From contig OY365811.1 in NCBI GenBank assembly GCA_959347315.1, positions 29,877,729-29,941,728 of the forward strand: a DNA stretch of 64,000 nt. Reading direction: 5' to 3'. Both the position numbers and the translations under genes were made by a program. This stretch comes from Bimastos eiseni. Taxonomy: Eukaryota; Annelida; Clitellata; Crassiclitellata; Lumbricidae. Below, in pieces: positions 25,301 to 40,428 of this stretch. Position 1 is the first letter of the stretch; every line of letters starts with the position of its first letter. Under the pieces are notes generated by a model that saw nothing but the letters and a program-made list of their open reading frames with translations, was not told the DNA's origin and did not search any database.

Positions 25301-28300
25301 ATGCAATAACCTTGATATCAACACTCTTATTAAATTCTTGGCAAGTTTATTTTTTTTAAATTTATTATTATGTAGTCTGCATGAGTCAAGTTTGCCATGT
25401 ACAGTGTTCTGTAATTGCCAGTGCTAATCATAGAAGAATATACTTATTTACATATGCACATATACATACATATGCAATCAATGCATAAATGTGGACACAT
25501 TTATACAAATAATTAGTCACTTGTTCAACAGTACATATACATTCAAGTTTAAAAAAATATTGAGAGTTGTCCCTCACAGAAGAATATACTTACTTACATA
25601 CGCACATATACATACATATGCAATCAATGCATAAATGTGGACACATTTATACAAATAATTAGTCACTTGTTCAACAGTACATATACATTCAAGTTTAAAA
25701 AAATAGTGAGAGTTGTCCCTCACTGGTTCAAAACGCACCGCACACCGGAATACACTGTACCTACCAGTCATCGTGCCCTGCACAGAAGCCCTACTACCCA
25801 ATGACCGCATAAATATTATCTGACTTACTGTTGCAATCCTTCTGCTTGTTGACAATATCTTCAGTGATCTTCACTTCAGCATTACAACTCACAAGACACG
25901 TGTCTGTGGATTTGCGTCCTTCAGCAGTTTCACCAGCCACTGCAGCCGGTTCAGCAGTGCACTCCCCAGCCTCACGCCCTTCTTCTTCATAGTTCATCTG
26001 TTTTGGATCGATCACGTGAACAGTAAACGAATGTCCACCCTTACGAACAGATGCTCGGACACTTGTGCTGCCTACAAATATACAAACCACGGCAGATAAA
26101 ACCAATGGAGCAACTTCAAATACAGTTTGTTATACTACCTCATAGGTCTAAATGAAATGACAATCAATACTGTATATCTGCGACCAAGTTGGTTGCCCAG
26201 TTGCTAATTGTGTTCATTGTTGCAAAATAGTTCAACTAAAGCAAAAATTTCTCATTTGGGAGATATTTTTTTGGCTTGTCATAGGATTTTCGTTTATTTT
26301 TGTGGTATTCGGTTAAAAGCGGCCACAACACGAGCAATTTCAGCTGCAGAGTACATACAGGTTCTCATCTGGATGGTGTTGACATTCATACCATTCATCA
26401 TATAACGTTTGGAACCAGAAAATCTAAGATCTAGCGAAGCTCGGCAAGATTATCGTAAAGAATTTCGACGTTCAGCTGATGAGCGACTGCTCTGCACAGA
26501 CAGCAGTTTGGGAAAAGAAGTTTAAATCAAGCCAAATCAAGTTTAATTGATTGATTCATTCATTCATATACAGGAATGTGATGTTTACCATGAAGATACT
26601 GAATGCGTTCAGTGATAATCTGGCCTCCATCGTCCGGAAAGAGAGTGGAGTTTATTCCCGCAATGTGTATCAGTTTATCACCCATGTCGTAACCAGTAAA
26701 CTGTTTCACAGAAAATCAAATTTTATCAGTTTGCAAGTACAGAGAAAACAGTAAAACCTGTCAATGTTGACTGATTACTAAGTTACCCTGATAGAAGTTC
26801 TTACAGCAGTAATCTTAAGTAAACTCATAAACTGCATTGGTCCTATTTGTTTCATGGCTGCTAGATGCTGACAATGAAAACAAAAAATTAATAAGGAGAA
26901 GCTATAAATAAATGGGAATAGCGAAATGAACATAAACTACAATGCACATACTAACTGCCTTCAGATTAAGCAAAAGCAAAAAAAATGTTGCTGAAATGTC
27001 AACATGCAAACATTCAAACAAGACAACACTAAAACATATTATCTTACACAATGCAACACAGAAATATAAAAGAAACCAAATTACATTATAAAACAATTCC
27101 CTACAAATATAATTTAACACTCACTGAAATTCTCAAAAGATGATAATACATGAAAACTTTTTTTACATTCTGTAACAATGAATTCACCGAACTTTTTTAT
27201 TACACGCATAAGGTAAGTTAATATGAATCCGAGGTACGACACAAGTGCAAAAGTCCGCTTAAAAGTTACAAACAGCAATCACTTGATTAAAGACCTGATG
27301 CGCTAAGGAAATAAATCTGTCCAAAAATACAACAAAGAAACCAAATCAAATTACATACTGTATTGTCTTTCAGTGGTGTCTTGAGTAAACAAAGAAACAA
27401 GCAAGCCACCTGGTGACATATCTTGTCCATCTTTCCAACAACCACATAATGTTTTTTGAGGGGTACTATACAAAGTTCTGTCACAATTATAGATCGGTCT
27501 GCAACACGCTTCCCTTGGCACTACACATATTCACAGGGTCCACTTAGATGCATACTATTCTAACCTTAAAACTGTCATTTTTAGCGCGCTGTTATCGGGA
27601 GCAGTAGCCTTGAAAGGGTGCTATATAAATCTCTGTAATGAATGAATGAATGAATGAATGAATGAATGAATGAATGAATGAATGAATGAATGAATGAAAC
27701 TATGTGCCGTATAAGAAGAAACTGACTGGCCAGTATCGGTCTGGTTGAACGGAAACAGCTGTTGGTGTGTTTGGCTGTTCCACTGTTCCATTGACTACTG
27801 GTGACTTTGGATCTGGTTGCTTCTTTGCTTCCTTCTCCTTCTCTTTGGACTTCTTCTCCTCTGTCCGAGTTTCCTTTACTGACTACACGAAAAGCATCAT
27901 TTCCATTCTTACCCATAAAAACTTACAATTGTGCTAACTACTGACATAGTAATGTTTTCAAATAAGAGACTGAACAGAAAAAAAATAATAGTAACGCAAT
28001 CATTTAGCATCTCGATACCGTCTTTTATAAACCTCTATGAGGTATTACATGCATATAATAGTTTGGCCACATCATAATGGTCATAACCATGACTCAAATT
28101 TTCTTTTAGTCTGACCTTTTTCTGGGCTGACTTGGCTCTCTTCTCTTCAGCCAGTCTGGCCTGTTCGTCTTCCTCTGCCTTTATCCTAGCCTGCTCTTCT
28201 TTCCAGGCCTTTAAAGACCCAGCACGCACAAATGACTCACATGGTGTCGATCGTTCCACGCTGCTCGCTGGTGAACTCTTAGCATTTCTGCGGTTAAACG

Positions 28301-31300
28301 GAAAGCAACAGATTTATCAGATTTAACCCTAATCTCAACTCTAAACCTAACCAGGTTAAATTTTATAATGCCACAGTGGCATTCAGTTTAAAATTCATGA
28401 AAAAATTTCTTACATGCTAAAATCAGTCATTGCAGGATCACCGAATCAATGAAAATCCGTGCAACAGATATAGGGAACATGGCAGGATATTTAAGTTCTC
28501 ATAAATAAGAAAAATAAGGTAAGCCAACATAAGATAGAGTATAGGTAAGCTAAAGGTAACATTTAAGATAATAAAGACTGATTATGGTAGGATAATTTCT
28601 GGAATGTGCATCCTCAGGAGATATGCCTGCATCCCAGAACTCACTCTGACATGTCCTACATTAACCCAAACTGTTGTTTATGGCCGCACTGGAGATGGGA
28701 ACACCTCTGACTAGTTTCCTTTACGAGATGCTATATACAAATCCTTGAATGAATGAATTTATGATCATTCAAGATGATTATAGTGCACCATAGTGTTCAG
28801 ATGAATTAAACAATTGATGAATTAATTATATTTATTTATTTATTTGTTTATTACCAAAATTTTATACCGCCCTTCTTCCAACATTTTTTGCACAGAAATG
28901 CACACACACGCCTCGATCGTCCACCGTGCCACACTGATATGTTGCCATAGGAAATATTCCGACCTGTTATCTGCTTTCTTGGGTGATTTCGACCGGCTTC
29001 GCTTGTCAGTGGGGGTGGTTGGTAACTCTTCACCATCCTTTTGTAACCTTGCGACCTCTGCTGCCAGAAGACTGGCCTCGTATTTGGCCTCTTCTGTCTG
29101 AGTCCATTCTACTATGCCACCCGCAACATATTCCAAATAGTTTCTAAAACAATTGGATGAAAAGAATTTATGTTTTGTAACCTTTACCAGAGGAACTATT
29201 AATAACTGCTTTCCAACAGCAGATAAACTGAAATGGACAACAGGTATATTAATACAAATACATATACAAACACATCCATATATGGAAGAATAGTTGCACC
29301 TATCATTATTGTTGCTATTATTACAATATAATTATACTTAACATGAAAAGTTGCAACACATGCAAAGTCACACAGAAATGCTAGTCAGATAGTTCATGCG
29401 GCATTATTGAAGTCAACGGCTTAGATTTAATAAAATTCAGTTTTCAAAGTTTGCAGTTGCGAACACAAATTGGCATAGTGTTCCTTCAAGAGAAGCTCTC
29501 CACTGAGGTGTTCCAAATCAGATAATAATAAATATTCGTTTATTGATCTACATGGAATGTCACACCGCAAACCATTACAATATGTTAGTTGCTTAGTACC
29601 ATTGTCTAATTCAATCAAATTATAATAAATGCGAAAATTCGTTGGACATTCTACCTAAGAGCTTTGTATAGGACTCGAGGGATGAAGTTCTTGTCATCCT
29701 TAACAGGCAGTCTGAATTTATGTGGTCTATGTCTAATATCTTAACGACTTTTAGCGACTGGGGAGTCTGGGGAATATCGAACTTAGAACGTGTGTGTTGC
29801 TAGTCACGACCGATCGCAAGAGACCTTCTTCGACTGTCCGTACCATCGTCTCGGCATCCTCAGATCCTTCCACAAGTAATCTGCTCTTCTTCTTTGGCAA
29901 AGGAATTTCTCTATTTGTATACGGTCGCCTGCCGGCACGTAACCGCACCAGCCGGGGGCGCCATAAATGAGCTTTGCAACCGTTGTCACCCTGGATACAA
30001 CATGGAGGGCATGAGTTGGCAACCCATGGGTCCTGAGCTCTCTCATGGCAAAAAGCGACCACAAGCAGCTTGCTAGTATGTTGTTGACATGTATGGTGGC
30101 CTTCATGTCCAAGGATGTTCATTGATGTCACACTTTGCACAGCCTCTCTTGAAAGGGAGGGGGCACTCCCCCGCGATGCTGGATCATCATTTGTCTTGTC
30201 TTGCTGTGATTGCGCCTAATATTATTAGAGGAGGCCCACGCAGTGAGGTTTGCGATCTGCGCGTAAATTGTGCTCTCCTTAGAGGCACCAATGACAAGAT
30301 AGGTATCATCAGCGTATTTTGCCATTTTGCCATTCTAACACAAAGAATGATTTTCAAGCAGTTGTGGAACAGAGGCAAACAAGACCAATGAGCCTGCATT
30401 GCAGGTTGCTTAGTAAACTATTACAGAAATAATTTGGTCAATCAATTGACTTAAAAGAACCTTTCATCAATGAAATCATGTGTCATTCTGCAACTGATAA
30501 GATTGAATCTGAACCAACCGAAATCTGATGTTGGAATGAAGAGCAACATTCCATTCGTCAAAGCTTTGTGAGACGGATGGATCACGTGGATTGTTTAGAA
30601 CAATTAGGAAGGAATGGTCACGTCTCTGATAGTACGTGTCAACGTAAGGATGGGTCTCCAGCGCCCGAAGAAGAGCCTTTGAAAGAAGCAAAGACAATTA
30701 TGTGAAATGCATGATATAATTCATGAACCTACATGTATGTGGGAGCCACTGGCAGGCTCTTAAATATATACACAGCCGTCTCAGCATGTCTGTATTTGCA
30801 AGAACTGCCTGAGCATCATCTCCTTACAGAAGGATTTGCTTTTGAGAGGCACTTAAAAGCAGCCAAACGATATATTTTCAGTAGCATAAATATGCATATG
30901 TATATACATATATACATACATACATACATACAAATATACATGCATGTATAATATAGGCCTGCAAACTGCTTCTACAAGAGTCCCTTAGAGTTCCGGGGAG
31001 AAGTGGCGTCGCTAGGATTAGAGGCCAGGGGAAGCAGACTGGATATGATGGGAGTCAGAGAGGAGCTTCTGTATCTCCTCTCTAACACCAAGATTTTTTT
31101 AAATAACATATGTAACAACGATAATCATTTGTTTGTGATGATGCCGTCATAATCTTGCAAAATTATACTATTCAAAGCGAGAAGTCACACTCTCTGGATC
31201 AAGCGCACAGAAGGTTAATGCAAGTTTATGCAACGAATATCACATGGGAAACTCTTTCCATCGCAGAATGATCATAGCAAATTTGTTAGCAGCCTGCGGA

Positions 31301-34300
31301 AACACGGTTAATACCGGGTGGCTCAGGTTATTTTTCACTAGAAAATAAATGTCAATTAAAAAAAATTTTTTTTATCAGAGGAGGCACGCGCCTCTGTGTC
31401 TCAATGGTAGCGAAGCCACTGCCAGGAAGTGCAACTGGGATTGATCAAGTCATGGGGAAGATAGAGACATTTCACTTTGGAGTGTAACTAGACAAAATGC
31501 TCATGGGTTTGCATGTCTAAACTTTATCTCAGGTCTGGGTCCAGATAGTTTTTTGGTAAGATAGTTGAATAAATAAAATAAGCAAAATATGTTCATAGAA
31601 ATTCATCTAGTGAGCGTTTCTGTTATCGAGTGGTGCTATATAAGTGTTCTATTACAATTACAATAATTATACATGTATATAACCAGTAAATTCTGTACAT
31701 TAATGGTTTCAATTTTTGGTTTGTAGGAGTCTGCTTACATTATATAAAAATTCTGATTCAGGAATTCTGCCAAGGATCATAATCTAAAAACTTGCAAAGC
31801 ATGACTCATAAGCCACTCGCAAAGCGCCAACTTATTCACGAGTCAGAGGAGCTGTAGTTGTTCAAAAGGGTTGTCCAAAGGAAGTCCAGGTCTAGTTGCC
31901 CCAGGGTTCGAGTGACATAGTAGCTGCTAAGGTGGGTGTCATTTAAGCCAAGAACTGGAAGGTGGAGCATCCAATTCCCCACCTACACGACATCCACCTT
32001 AACTGGTGGGGCATAGTCGGTCAGTGGTCACCATTCAAAACAACGCATACAGTCAGTTATCAGTCAGACCAAACCTGAAGAAGCACTTTTGGTTCCATGT
32101 GCTCAGCATACTGCCACTGATCGAGATTACGCTTCGTTCCATTGTTGACAACATCCGACAGGTCGACCAATGAACTTGAGTGACATGACAGTGAATTCTC
32201 AGGCTGAATGTCGCTAGAACTCAGAGGACAGTCCCTGAACTCATCCAGGTCGTTATCTCCAGGGTGTGGCACAGGCTGTCCAGCATCATCTTCTTCAAAG
32301 TGAACAGAATGACCTGGTACAGAAATATTCAACAGTGAAATGTACATTAATGATTGCACTGCAATACAAGTTTAGCTAATTTCTCCACTTCTGTCTAATA
32401 ACAAAACCAAGGAAATTATTATCGAAGTTACTATTACAAATAACTATTAAAGCAAGTGCAAGATAATAAGCAATTACAAATTAGTATAGTGCCAATTTAA
32501 ACTAATGCTGACTTACTTTAATAAAATTATATGCATAAACTTTTATTTAAATCGACTGGCTTTAATTCAATTAATAAAATACTTCATATTACATCTAATC
32601 TGGATATAATTATTCTGTAATGGTATTAATTAAATAAGGTACAATACAACAACTTATGTTCACTTTAAACTAGACTATACTCCAAATCTACAGTCCAATT
32701 AGTTCCAACATATGTCCTAACATTTTGTTGTGTACAATTAATAGGCTGCTGTTTATAATGACTGATATTGAGATTTGAAGACCCAATAGTGATATGAAGT
32801 GATTAAGCAGTAAATGACTGAATGAACCTTGCTAATGCAAGAATAAAATACTATAACTTTTCACGATTTCTACAAGAATATCTACGTTACATGAACATGG
32901 ACTAAAGTTAAAAATAATTATTAAAGTAAGTGCAAGATAACAAGAAATTACAAATTTGTATAGTGCCAATTTAAAGACTTAGCAAAATTATATGCATAAA
33001 CAAGTGTTGTCACAGTAGACTCATTAAGGCAGTCAAAGTCAGGTTCATATAGAGGTGATAGCCAGAACTCTAATTAAAAATTAACGATGTTAATGAATGT
33101 TAGAGAAACTCAAATGAAAGACATTAACTCAGAGATAACCATCTACCACAGAATCACTGAGAAAAATGTGCAGACATGGGCACAAAAGTTGATGTCCAGT
33201 AAAATCATGCAAAGGACCGAAGTAAACATTCAACAGCTAAATGCTAGATTCATATATTAGGGAAATTATTGCATTGTAATTGACCATTTTTCTATGTACA
33301 AATTGACTTGTAAGCAAATAATGCTTGAATAGCTGGATAAGACACCACTGGTGGACTCTTGCATTACAGTAACATCCAAGGTAATGTAACTTGTCAATGT
33401 AAAAAAACCTTTAAATAAGTTAAAGTTCCCCTTTGCCTTCTACAATGACAAAATTTAAAAGCTCTTGTGGCAAATGGACAAGGGTCAAACCCCAAATGGC
33501 ACAGGTCAACACATTAACCAGAGTTACTTACATGAAATCGTACTGATGCAAAAGCAGGCAAAGTTTGTGTGATAACAAACATTCTAAAAAAGTGGCATGT
33601 GGCACATGCAGATGGTAACATTGATTGCACTTAAGATGTTTTGCTATTAGACATTAAAAGAATTCAGGTGTCAGGGTTTGCAATCGACTGTTTGAATAAC
33701 CAGTAAATCTTAATATGCTAGATCCATATTTTACATAGATATATGTCCCCAGTTCCACATAAATAAAACCTGCCGATTACACATTGTGAACTCTTGTAAT
33801 GAATTTCCGTAGACACTAAGTTCTCCCGCATACGAATAGGCGTAATGCAACCAAAGCATTTAACACCATGTGCACGCTAACATGCCAAACAATGTAGCAC
33901 TAAATATTTTTGGCATTAGGCCATTTAATGCACAGCCTGATTATCATAATATATGTCTCTCAAAAACCCTGTTTAACAAGTACACACTGTATAACTAGTT
34001 CAAAAAAATTTTTTTTGCCAAACACTGATGTGCAAAAGTGCAAAAGAAAAAGCTGCTAAAACTAGTGAATAGGTGAGGATGTGTGAAACAGGGCAAATAT
34101 GAAGGCCTTACCATCATCATTGTCATCAGCCAATCAGCCCCCCCATGTGCAAGGAAAATCAACGACAACCATCACATTAGCAAGACGTACAGTTATAAAG
34201 AGCAATTTAGAAGCATCTGTAATCTTTCTCTTTCTATCTGTCTACCTCTCTCTCCCTCCTCTCTTCCTCCTGCGCTTCAACCTGCAAGTTTGTCTCTGCA

Positions 34301-37300
34301 CCTACATAGCTGCTCATCTGTCTGTCTCTCTACCAACTTACTTACCTGACAGACTATAGCTTAATTCTGCAATCTGCCTCGGTCTGTCATTCCCTACCTA
34401 CCTACTTACTACCCACAAATTAACTGCCCACAAACCATTAATGCTTAACTCCTTAATATCCTTGTCAACCTACATCATGTATGACTTTGAATAAACAAAT
34501 ATAAAATTACATTTCATAAATAAATAGAAATATAGAAATCTCAATTGAAGCAAGAAGGCCAGCTGTGTTGTTTTCTTGGCAAACAACATTTCAGCCACAA
34601 GACCTGGCAGCGGCCATTTAAGAACTGACAAACTACCGGGTTTATAATTTTCAGTAACCTCATTTCCTTACGTTATTTCCAATTTAATCATTATCATTAC
34701 TATTCGTTAGCATAATAATCAGTGTCTGTCATCATTAAAACTGTCCATTTTAATTATCATTAAAACAGACCACGATCATGTATCAACTATCCATCAACCT
34801 TCACGCTCTTCATTATCATTAGCAAAAATAAAATTAATGAGAGCAGAGGAAAGTTGAAAGCAACTCATACTGGACGAGGCTCGTTTTCTGGATCCCAGTG
34901 AATCTGGTCTTCGTAAGATGCTTCCACTTCTAGACAGACGTTCTGGATCATTCTCAGCTTCTTTATTGGCCTCTGTGTAAAACAATAAATTGTCTGTGAG
35001 CAACACAAAGGAAATAATACACTGGTCCAAGCACATCCACAACTTCTCTCATAACACACATGGTTGCAGTCGATGCTGGTTGCGTTTGTTTTAAGCCACG
35101 GTCGAAGGTAGGAAACAAAGGGCAGGAAATGAAGGGTAAGAATTAAGGGTAGGAAATCATGAGGGAAACCTAGTTAGACGTTGCTGGACTGGATGATGAC
35201 AGACTGATACATCACAGTATCAGTGAGGGTGACAATATGAGCAAAAAACTCAAAAGGACTCAAAAGCAGAGAATCTGAAAAAGATAGCTAGAACACACGT
35301 TTCATTAAGTGTTTTCATTCACAATTTCAAATTATTTCACCAGATCTCATCAGATAAACAACTCTGAATGAGATCACCATCTGAATGAGGTCACCATCTG
35401 ATTGAGGTCACCATCTGAATGAGGTCACCATCTGAATGACGTCACCACCTGATTGAAGTCACTATCTGAATGAGGTCACCACCATCTGAATGAGGTCACC
35501 ATCTGAATGACGTCACCACCTGATTGAAGTCACAATCTGAATGAGGTCACCACCATCTGAATGAGGTCACCATCTGAATGAGGTCACCATCTGAATGAGG
35601 TCACCACCATCTGAATGAGGTCTTTGATGGCTACATACAACAATATCAAACACTAGCAGAACACAGGGAAGAAAGAACCCGAAAGTTCATCTGCTGATCA
35701 AAGTTCTTTCATCTTGCTTCTGATATTCAGCACTAAAGATGAACACAAGTAGAAGATGTATACCTGAGTCCTTCGATGCTGAGTCACATCTTTCCGCACT
35801 ACCACTCTTCACCCTCTCATCTGGAATCATTCCCATGTAGTATGGATACGGATCATCCCACGGAATGTCGTTCTGCTCCGCCTGCGGTCTACAGATCCTT
35901 CCATGTTCGTCAACTGTCGTCAAGTTCATGCACTCCAGCACAAACTGCTGCAGAGCACGATTGATGCCTGCAAAAGATTTCCCAGTCATTTCTAAGACTC
36001 AAACTAGGACTCACACAATTGGGTCGGTAATCTAATCAAATTAAATCTAATCAGACAAAGCAATATGGTATTACATTCTAATTCAATCAAAAAGCCTAAT
36101 TTAACCCAGTGCCTTCAACAGCATCATCATGATCATCATCATCATCATGATCATCATCATCGTCATCGTCATCATCATCGTCGTCGTCGTCGTCATCATG
36201 ATCATCATCACCACCACCACTACTACCACCACCATCATGGGTAAGACATCAATGAATAATTACTTAAGCAAAAGCGCAGTTCACAGTCATAATTCAATTA
36301 GTTAGGGAGACAAGAAGGGTGGCTGTGGCAGGTGAGCATACTGAAAATATGAAACAATAACTTTCTTTATTAATTCAAAACTGACAATAACACAGTAAGA
36401 TTACAAGATAAATTTGTAGTAACAGATGATGTTCAAATTTAACAGGAGTCAAAATTTAACTGTGAGGCAGCCTGCAAGGCGCCCATCTGTTCCTCTTACC
36501 AGTGCCACCTAGCAAATGAAAGGCTGATTTAACTTGGGACCTGCAAATCACACATTGGGGTAAAGGTTGAATTCGAATCAAATCTTGAATCGAATCAACA
36601 GGTACCATCTTGATATTCATAGTTGGTACTTAATAGCACAGGTGTAGTACCACAGTAGTACAGTCATCAACATATGATAACTGTTTGGCCGTTTTAAATC
36701 AATTAAACTTAAAATTTGGCTTTTAAACAGAACTAAAATAACACAAATATTCTTTTAACAGTTAAACCAATTAAATAGCTCCGTTCTGGTTTAGTCATGC
36801 ACCATAGTTCCCAAATCACAAATTTACTAATTCACATAGCCTCTTGGGTCTACATGATGTCAGAATAACAAATCTTTGTTATTTTGTGCCCCAACAAAAA
36901 TTTCTGTATTTGCCTTAGAAGGATAATAGTGTCACTCTGCTATTAATTGTCCTGCAACTGAATAAATCTCTGATGAACAATTTATGGCATTACTAGCAAG
37001 TAAATCAATCCCATCTCTTGACAAATGTGTCACAGATCTCATAATCTCCTTCTAAAAATGTAATTTAATTGCGTTAGATGTCAACTCATTGGCCGTTTAG
37101 ATGCTGCATTGCGGCAGTGCAGTACTGATGAGCTGAATGTTGTTGCATGCGGCATTACACACAGCGATCCAACAAGATATCTGCATTCAGTAACGCAGTT
37201 AAAACAATTTGTTTAAAAGAAAGTAGTCAAGGGGTCATGATAAAAAAGGCTTTCAATCATGATGTTCCTTTAGAATCAAATCGAATACTGTTGTCCGATT

Positions 37301-40300
37301 CGATTTTGAATCTAATAGCAAAGCTTCTCAGGTCCCAAGATTTAACCCTATTGGTTCTAGTGGGTATTGAACCCACATTCTTCTTATCCTTGTGCCGGCA
37401 TATTAAAATTCAACCATTTGAATTTCTCCCCCAAATGACTAAACCTAAAAGTCAGTCACTCTCTAAACCTTATAATATCTTCTTACTCTCTATCTCAGTC
37501 AAACACATTTCTTAGGATGTTGTTCACCAACTGACCTGATCTTGAAACAGCAAATTCCTGTTGAGTGCAGAAAAAGAGGAGTTCTTGAAAGCGGGCAGCA
37601 CACTCCACTGCTGTCTGCTGATCCGGTTCAGCAGGAAATCGCGACAGGATCAAAGAAGCCGGTGAATAGCCCAGCATCAGCAACTCTGCTTCCATTGGAC
37701 TGAAGCCATCAACTGGCTGCAGGTGGTTAAGACGCCGCGTCAAGTCATCGTGGTAGCTGATGAGGATCGGCTGCTTCTGGTTTCCCTCGGCAACAGTCGA
37801 GGGAGGAGGCATGTAATCGGGAAAAAGCATCTAACAGAGGATGCGTCACACATGTAAATTCCTGTAACATTCTGCAACTGTGAATCTTTGCCTCAGTTTC
37901 CTAAACAATGATGCTCACTTCAAGAGATCTTACCTTTGAATCTAATGACAAGGCGCCAGCATCAGACCCACATCTAAATAAGTGTGAAACCATATTCTTT
38001 TAGGTGGTTAGGAGGCTAAGTGAATGAGGGAATAGAAGACAAGTAGCTTTATGTGTATACCAGCACCTATGGTGGTAAAGCTGTTATTGGACCATGCAGC
38101 TAAGTGAGGCCTATAGCTCCTTATCCAAAGTGACCAATGCCAGGGGGCAGAAAACAGGAACTCCGAGGATCTTGTTCGTCAGAGGCTGAGTTAAATGTGT
38201 TGATGATGATGACAACGATGATGACGATGCTTACGATGATGATGGTGGTGGTGGTGGTGATGATGATGATGATGGTGGTGGTGATGATGATGATGATGAT
38301 GACGACGATGACGATGATGGTATTAATAACAAAGCCAGGCCTATGATAATTACCTTCCTTTCTTCATCTGTGAGAGATAACTTGAAAGCCAGAGTGTTGA
38401 GATGCTGAGCCAGACTCTCATCCAAGTATTCTGACTTCTCAGTCTGCATTGCATCTGGTTGAGACTGGCTCTCATAAGCGCATACCTAGAACACATAAGC
38501 GCATACCTAGAACACATAAGCACATACCTAGAACACATAAGCACATACCTAGAACACATAAGCACATACCTAGAACACATAAGCACATACCTAGAACACA
38601 TAAGCACATACCTAGAACACATAAGCACATACCTAGAACTCATAAGCACATACCTAGAACACATAAGCACATACCTAGAACACATAAGCACATACCTAGG
38701 ACATAATAAACCTGTAAGCAACACAATCTGCTCAATTGATCATACCTTTGACCTGGTGACTAGTTTCAATAAACTGCACAACAAGAAAATCTAACCACAA
38801 TGATGACAAATTTTATTAAATTAAAGTTAATGATGATCAATGCTCATAGTGTTGACATTGATGATGTAGCTATAAATTGAGGACAATAACTGAGTAATGA
38901 CTGAGTCCTTTTTTATTCACCTGTTCGAGCACAGAGTGCAAAACAAGAGCATCAGGACAATAGCAATCACAATAAAGGCAAAACAATCAGAGTGTTGATA
39001 TGAATAAAGATGATTATCATCATGAAATTGATGATGAAACTGATTGATACGATGACAGCGAAATTCATGTATGATGAACACGATGATGATTTAGTCGATA
39101 CTGATGACAATAATAATGCAATGATAAATGAGCAATTTTTTTATCCACCTGTTCCAGCATACAGTGCATAACAAGAGGAACGCTGACGCTCTCAAGTGGA
39201 ACGGCATTCATCAGGTCATTGTAGCGTCTCATATCAATGTCGACCAGACATAGGCCGGGCTTAGCTTCTGCTGCATCCGTGACACACTCCAGTTTTAACT
39301 GAGAGTGTGACATCAATGGTGACTTTGACAAGCCTACTTGAGAAAAGACAACCAATCTATTATACATATACAGAGGTTGTTGATTCGGTTAGCTGTACAG
39401 GCAGCCTTATGAGTTAGCTAGAGCCACCTATTGAGTAGAATCTTCAAACAAATAACTGCCCTGGCATCGTTTGACCCCAACCTAATGGCAGACAGTTGAA
39501 ATCTGAACTGTAAAGAACTTAATAAGAAACACAGTTTGTATGCCTATATTTATGTTGCTCCTTATTACTGAAGCATTCAATCTGCCAAGAATCAATTTCC
39601 AATATCATTATTATACAACTGTTATCGTAATCTTCAAACTTCTAAAGAAGTGCCACTCGAAAGCCAAGTGCAGGGCACCAGCTTCTTCACGAGTGCTTCA
39701 GATGAGTTGTCCAAGGGCAGTCAAGTTCCGGTTCCCAGAGGGGTAAGAGAGGGCGAGTAACAGTTGATGTGAATGATGTTTAGAGTGAGAGTTTGGAGGC
39801 AGAGGGTCAGATGTGTCAGGGAGTGAGTTCTTAAAGAGATGACACTTCAGTTTTGAATGAAAGCCCCCTCACCCCATAGGGTGGTAGATAAGCCTCAGAC
39901 CTAATTCTACCAATAATATATTTCGATGACTTGGTGCATAACAGCAGAGAACAGACCTGGACCTTCAACAGGTTCAACCATTCCACTGACTGTAGGTACA
40001 TGGAGCAGCTGGAGATTTGCCAGATAGTTCTTCCATTGACGCTTTGCATCCAGCAAATTGTACATCATGCATGCAACAACTTCGAAGACTGTTGCACCAT
40101 AGGCAACCTTAAAACAGTCAAAAAATGTCCTTTACAAATTCCTTATTTATATATGCTTAGTTCAATAAACTTAATTCGGACAAAATTGAGAATTGAGCAA
40201 TGCAAGTAGACTAATATGGCAAATCAAATACACTTTCTTACTCCAATTACTTTATCCTCAATTCTATCCTTGCTTGCCAAATCCATTACTAATCGAATGG

Positions 40301-40390
40301 AAATGTGGCTTCATCTCTAACTTTTCAGACACTATATATTTCAGCCTAACTGCGTTACTACATTTACATAGCACAGTTTCTACTCTGATA

Positions 40391-40428
<38 letters not shown>

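Noticed and set aside
35363..35622. Regular short repeats that might suggest a CRISPR array
   Set aside because: Units are directly tandem without unique spacers, in animal intron DNA. It is a minisatellite.
38350..38794. Frames with RYVLMCS, HKHIPRT or STYLEHI repeats
   Set aside because: Products of the 21-bp array. The true exon 10 uses another frame.
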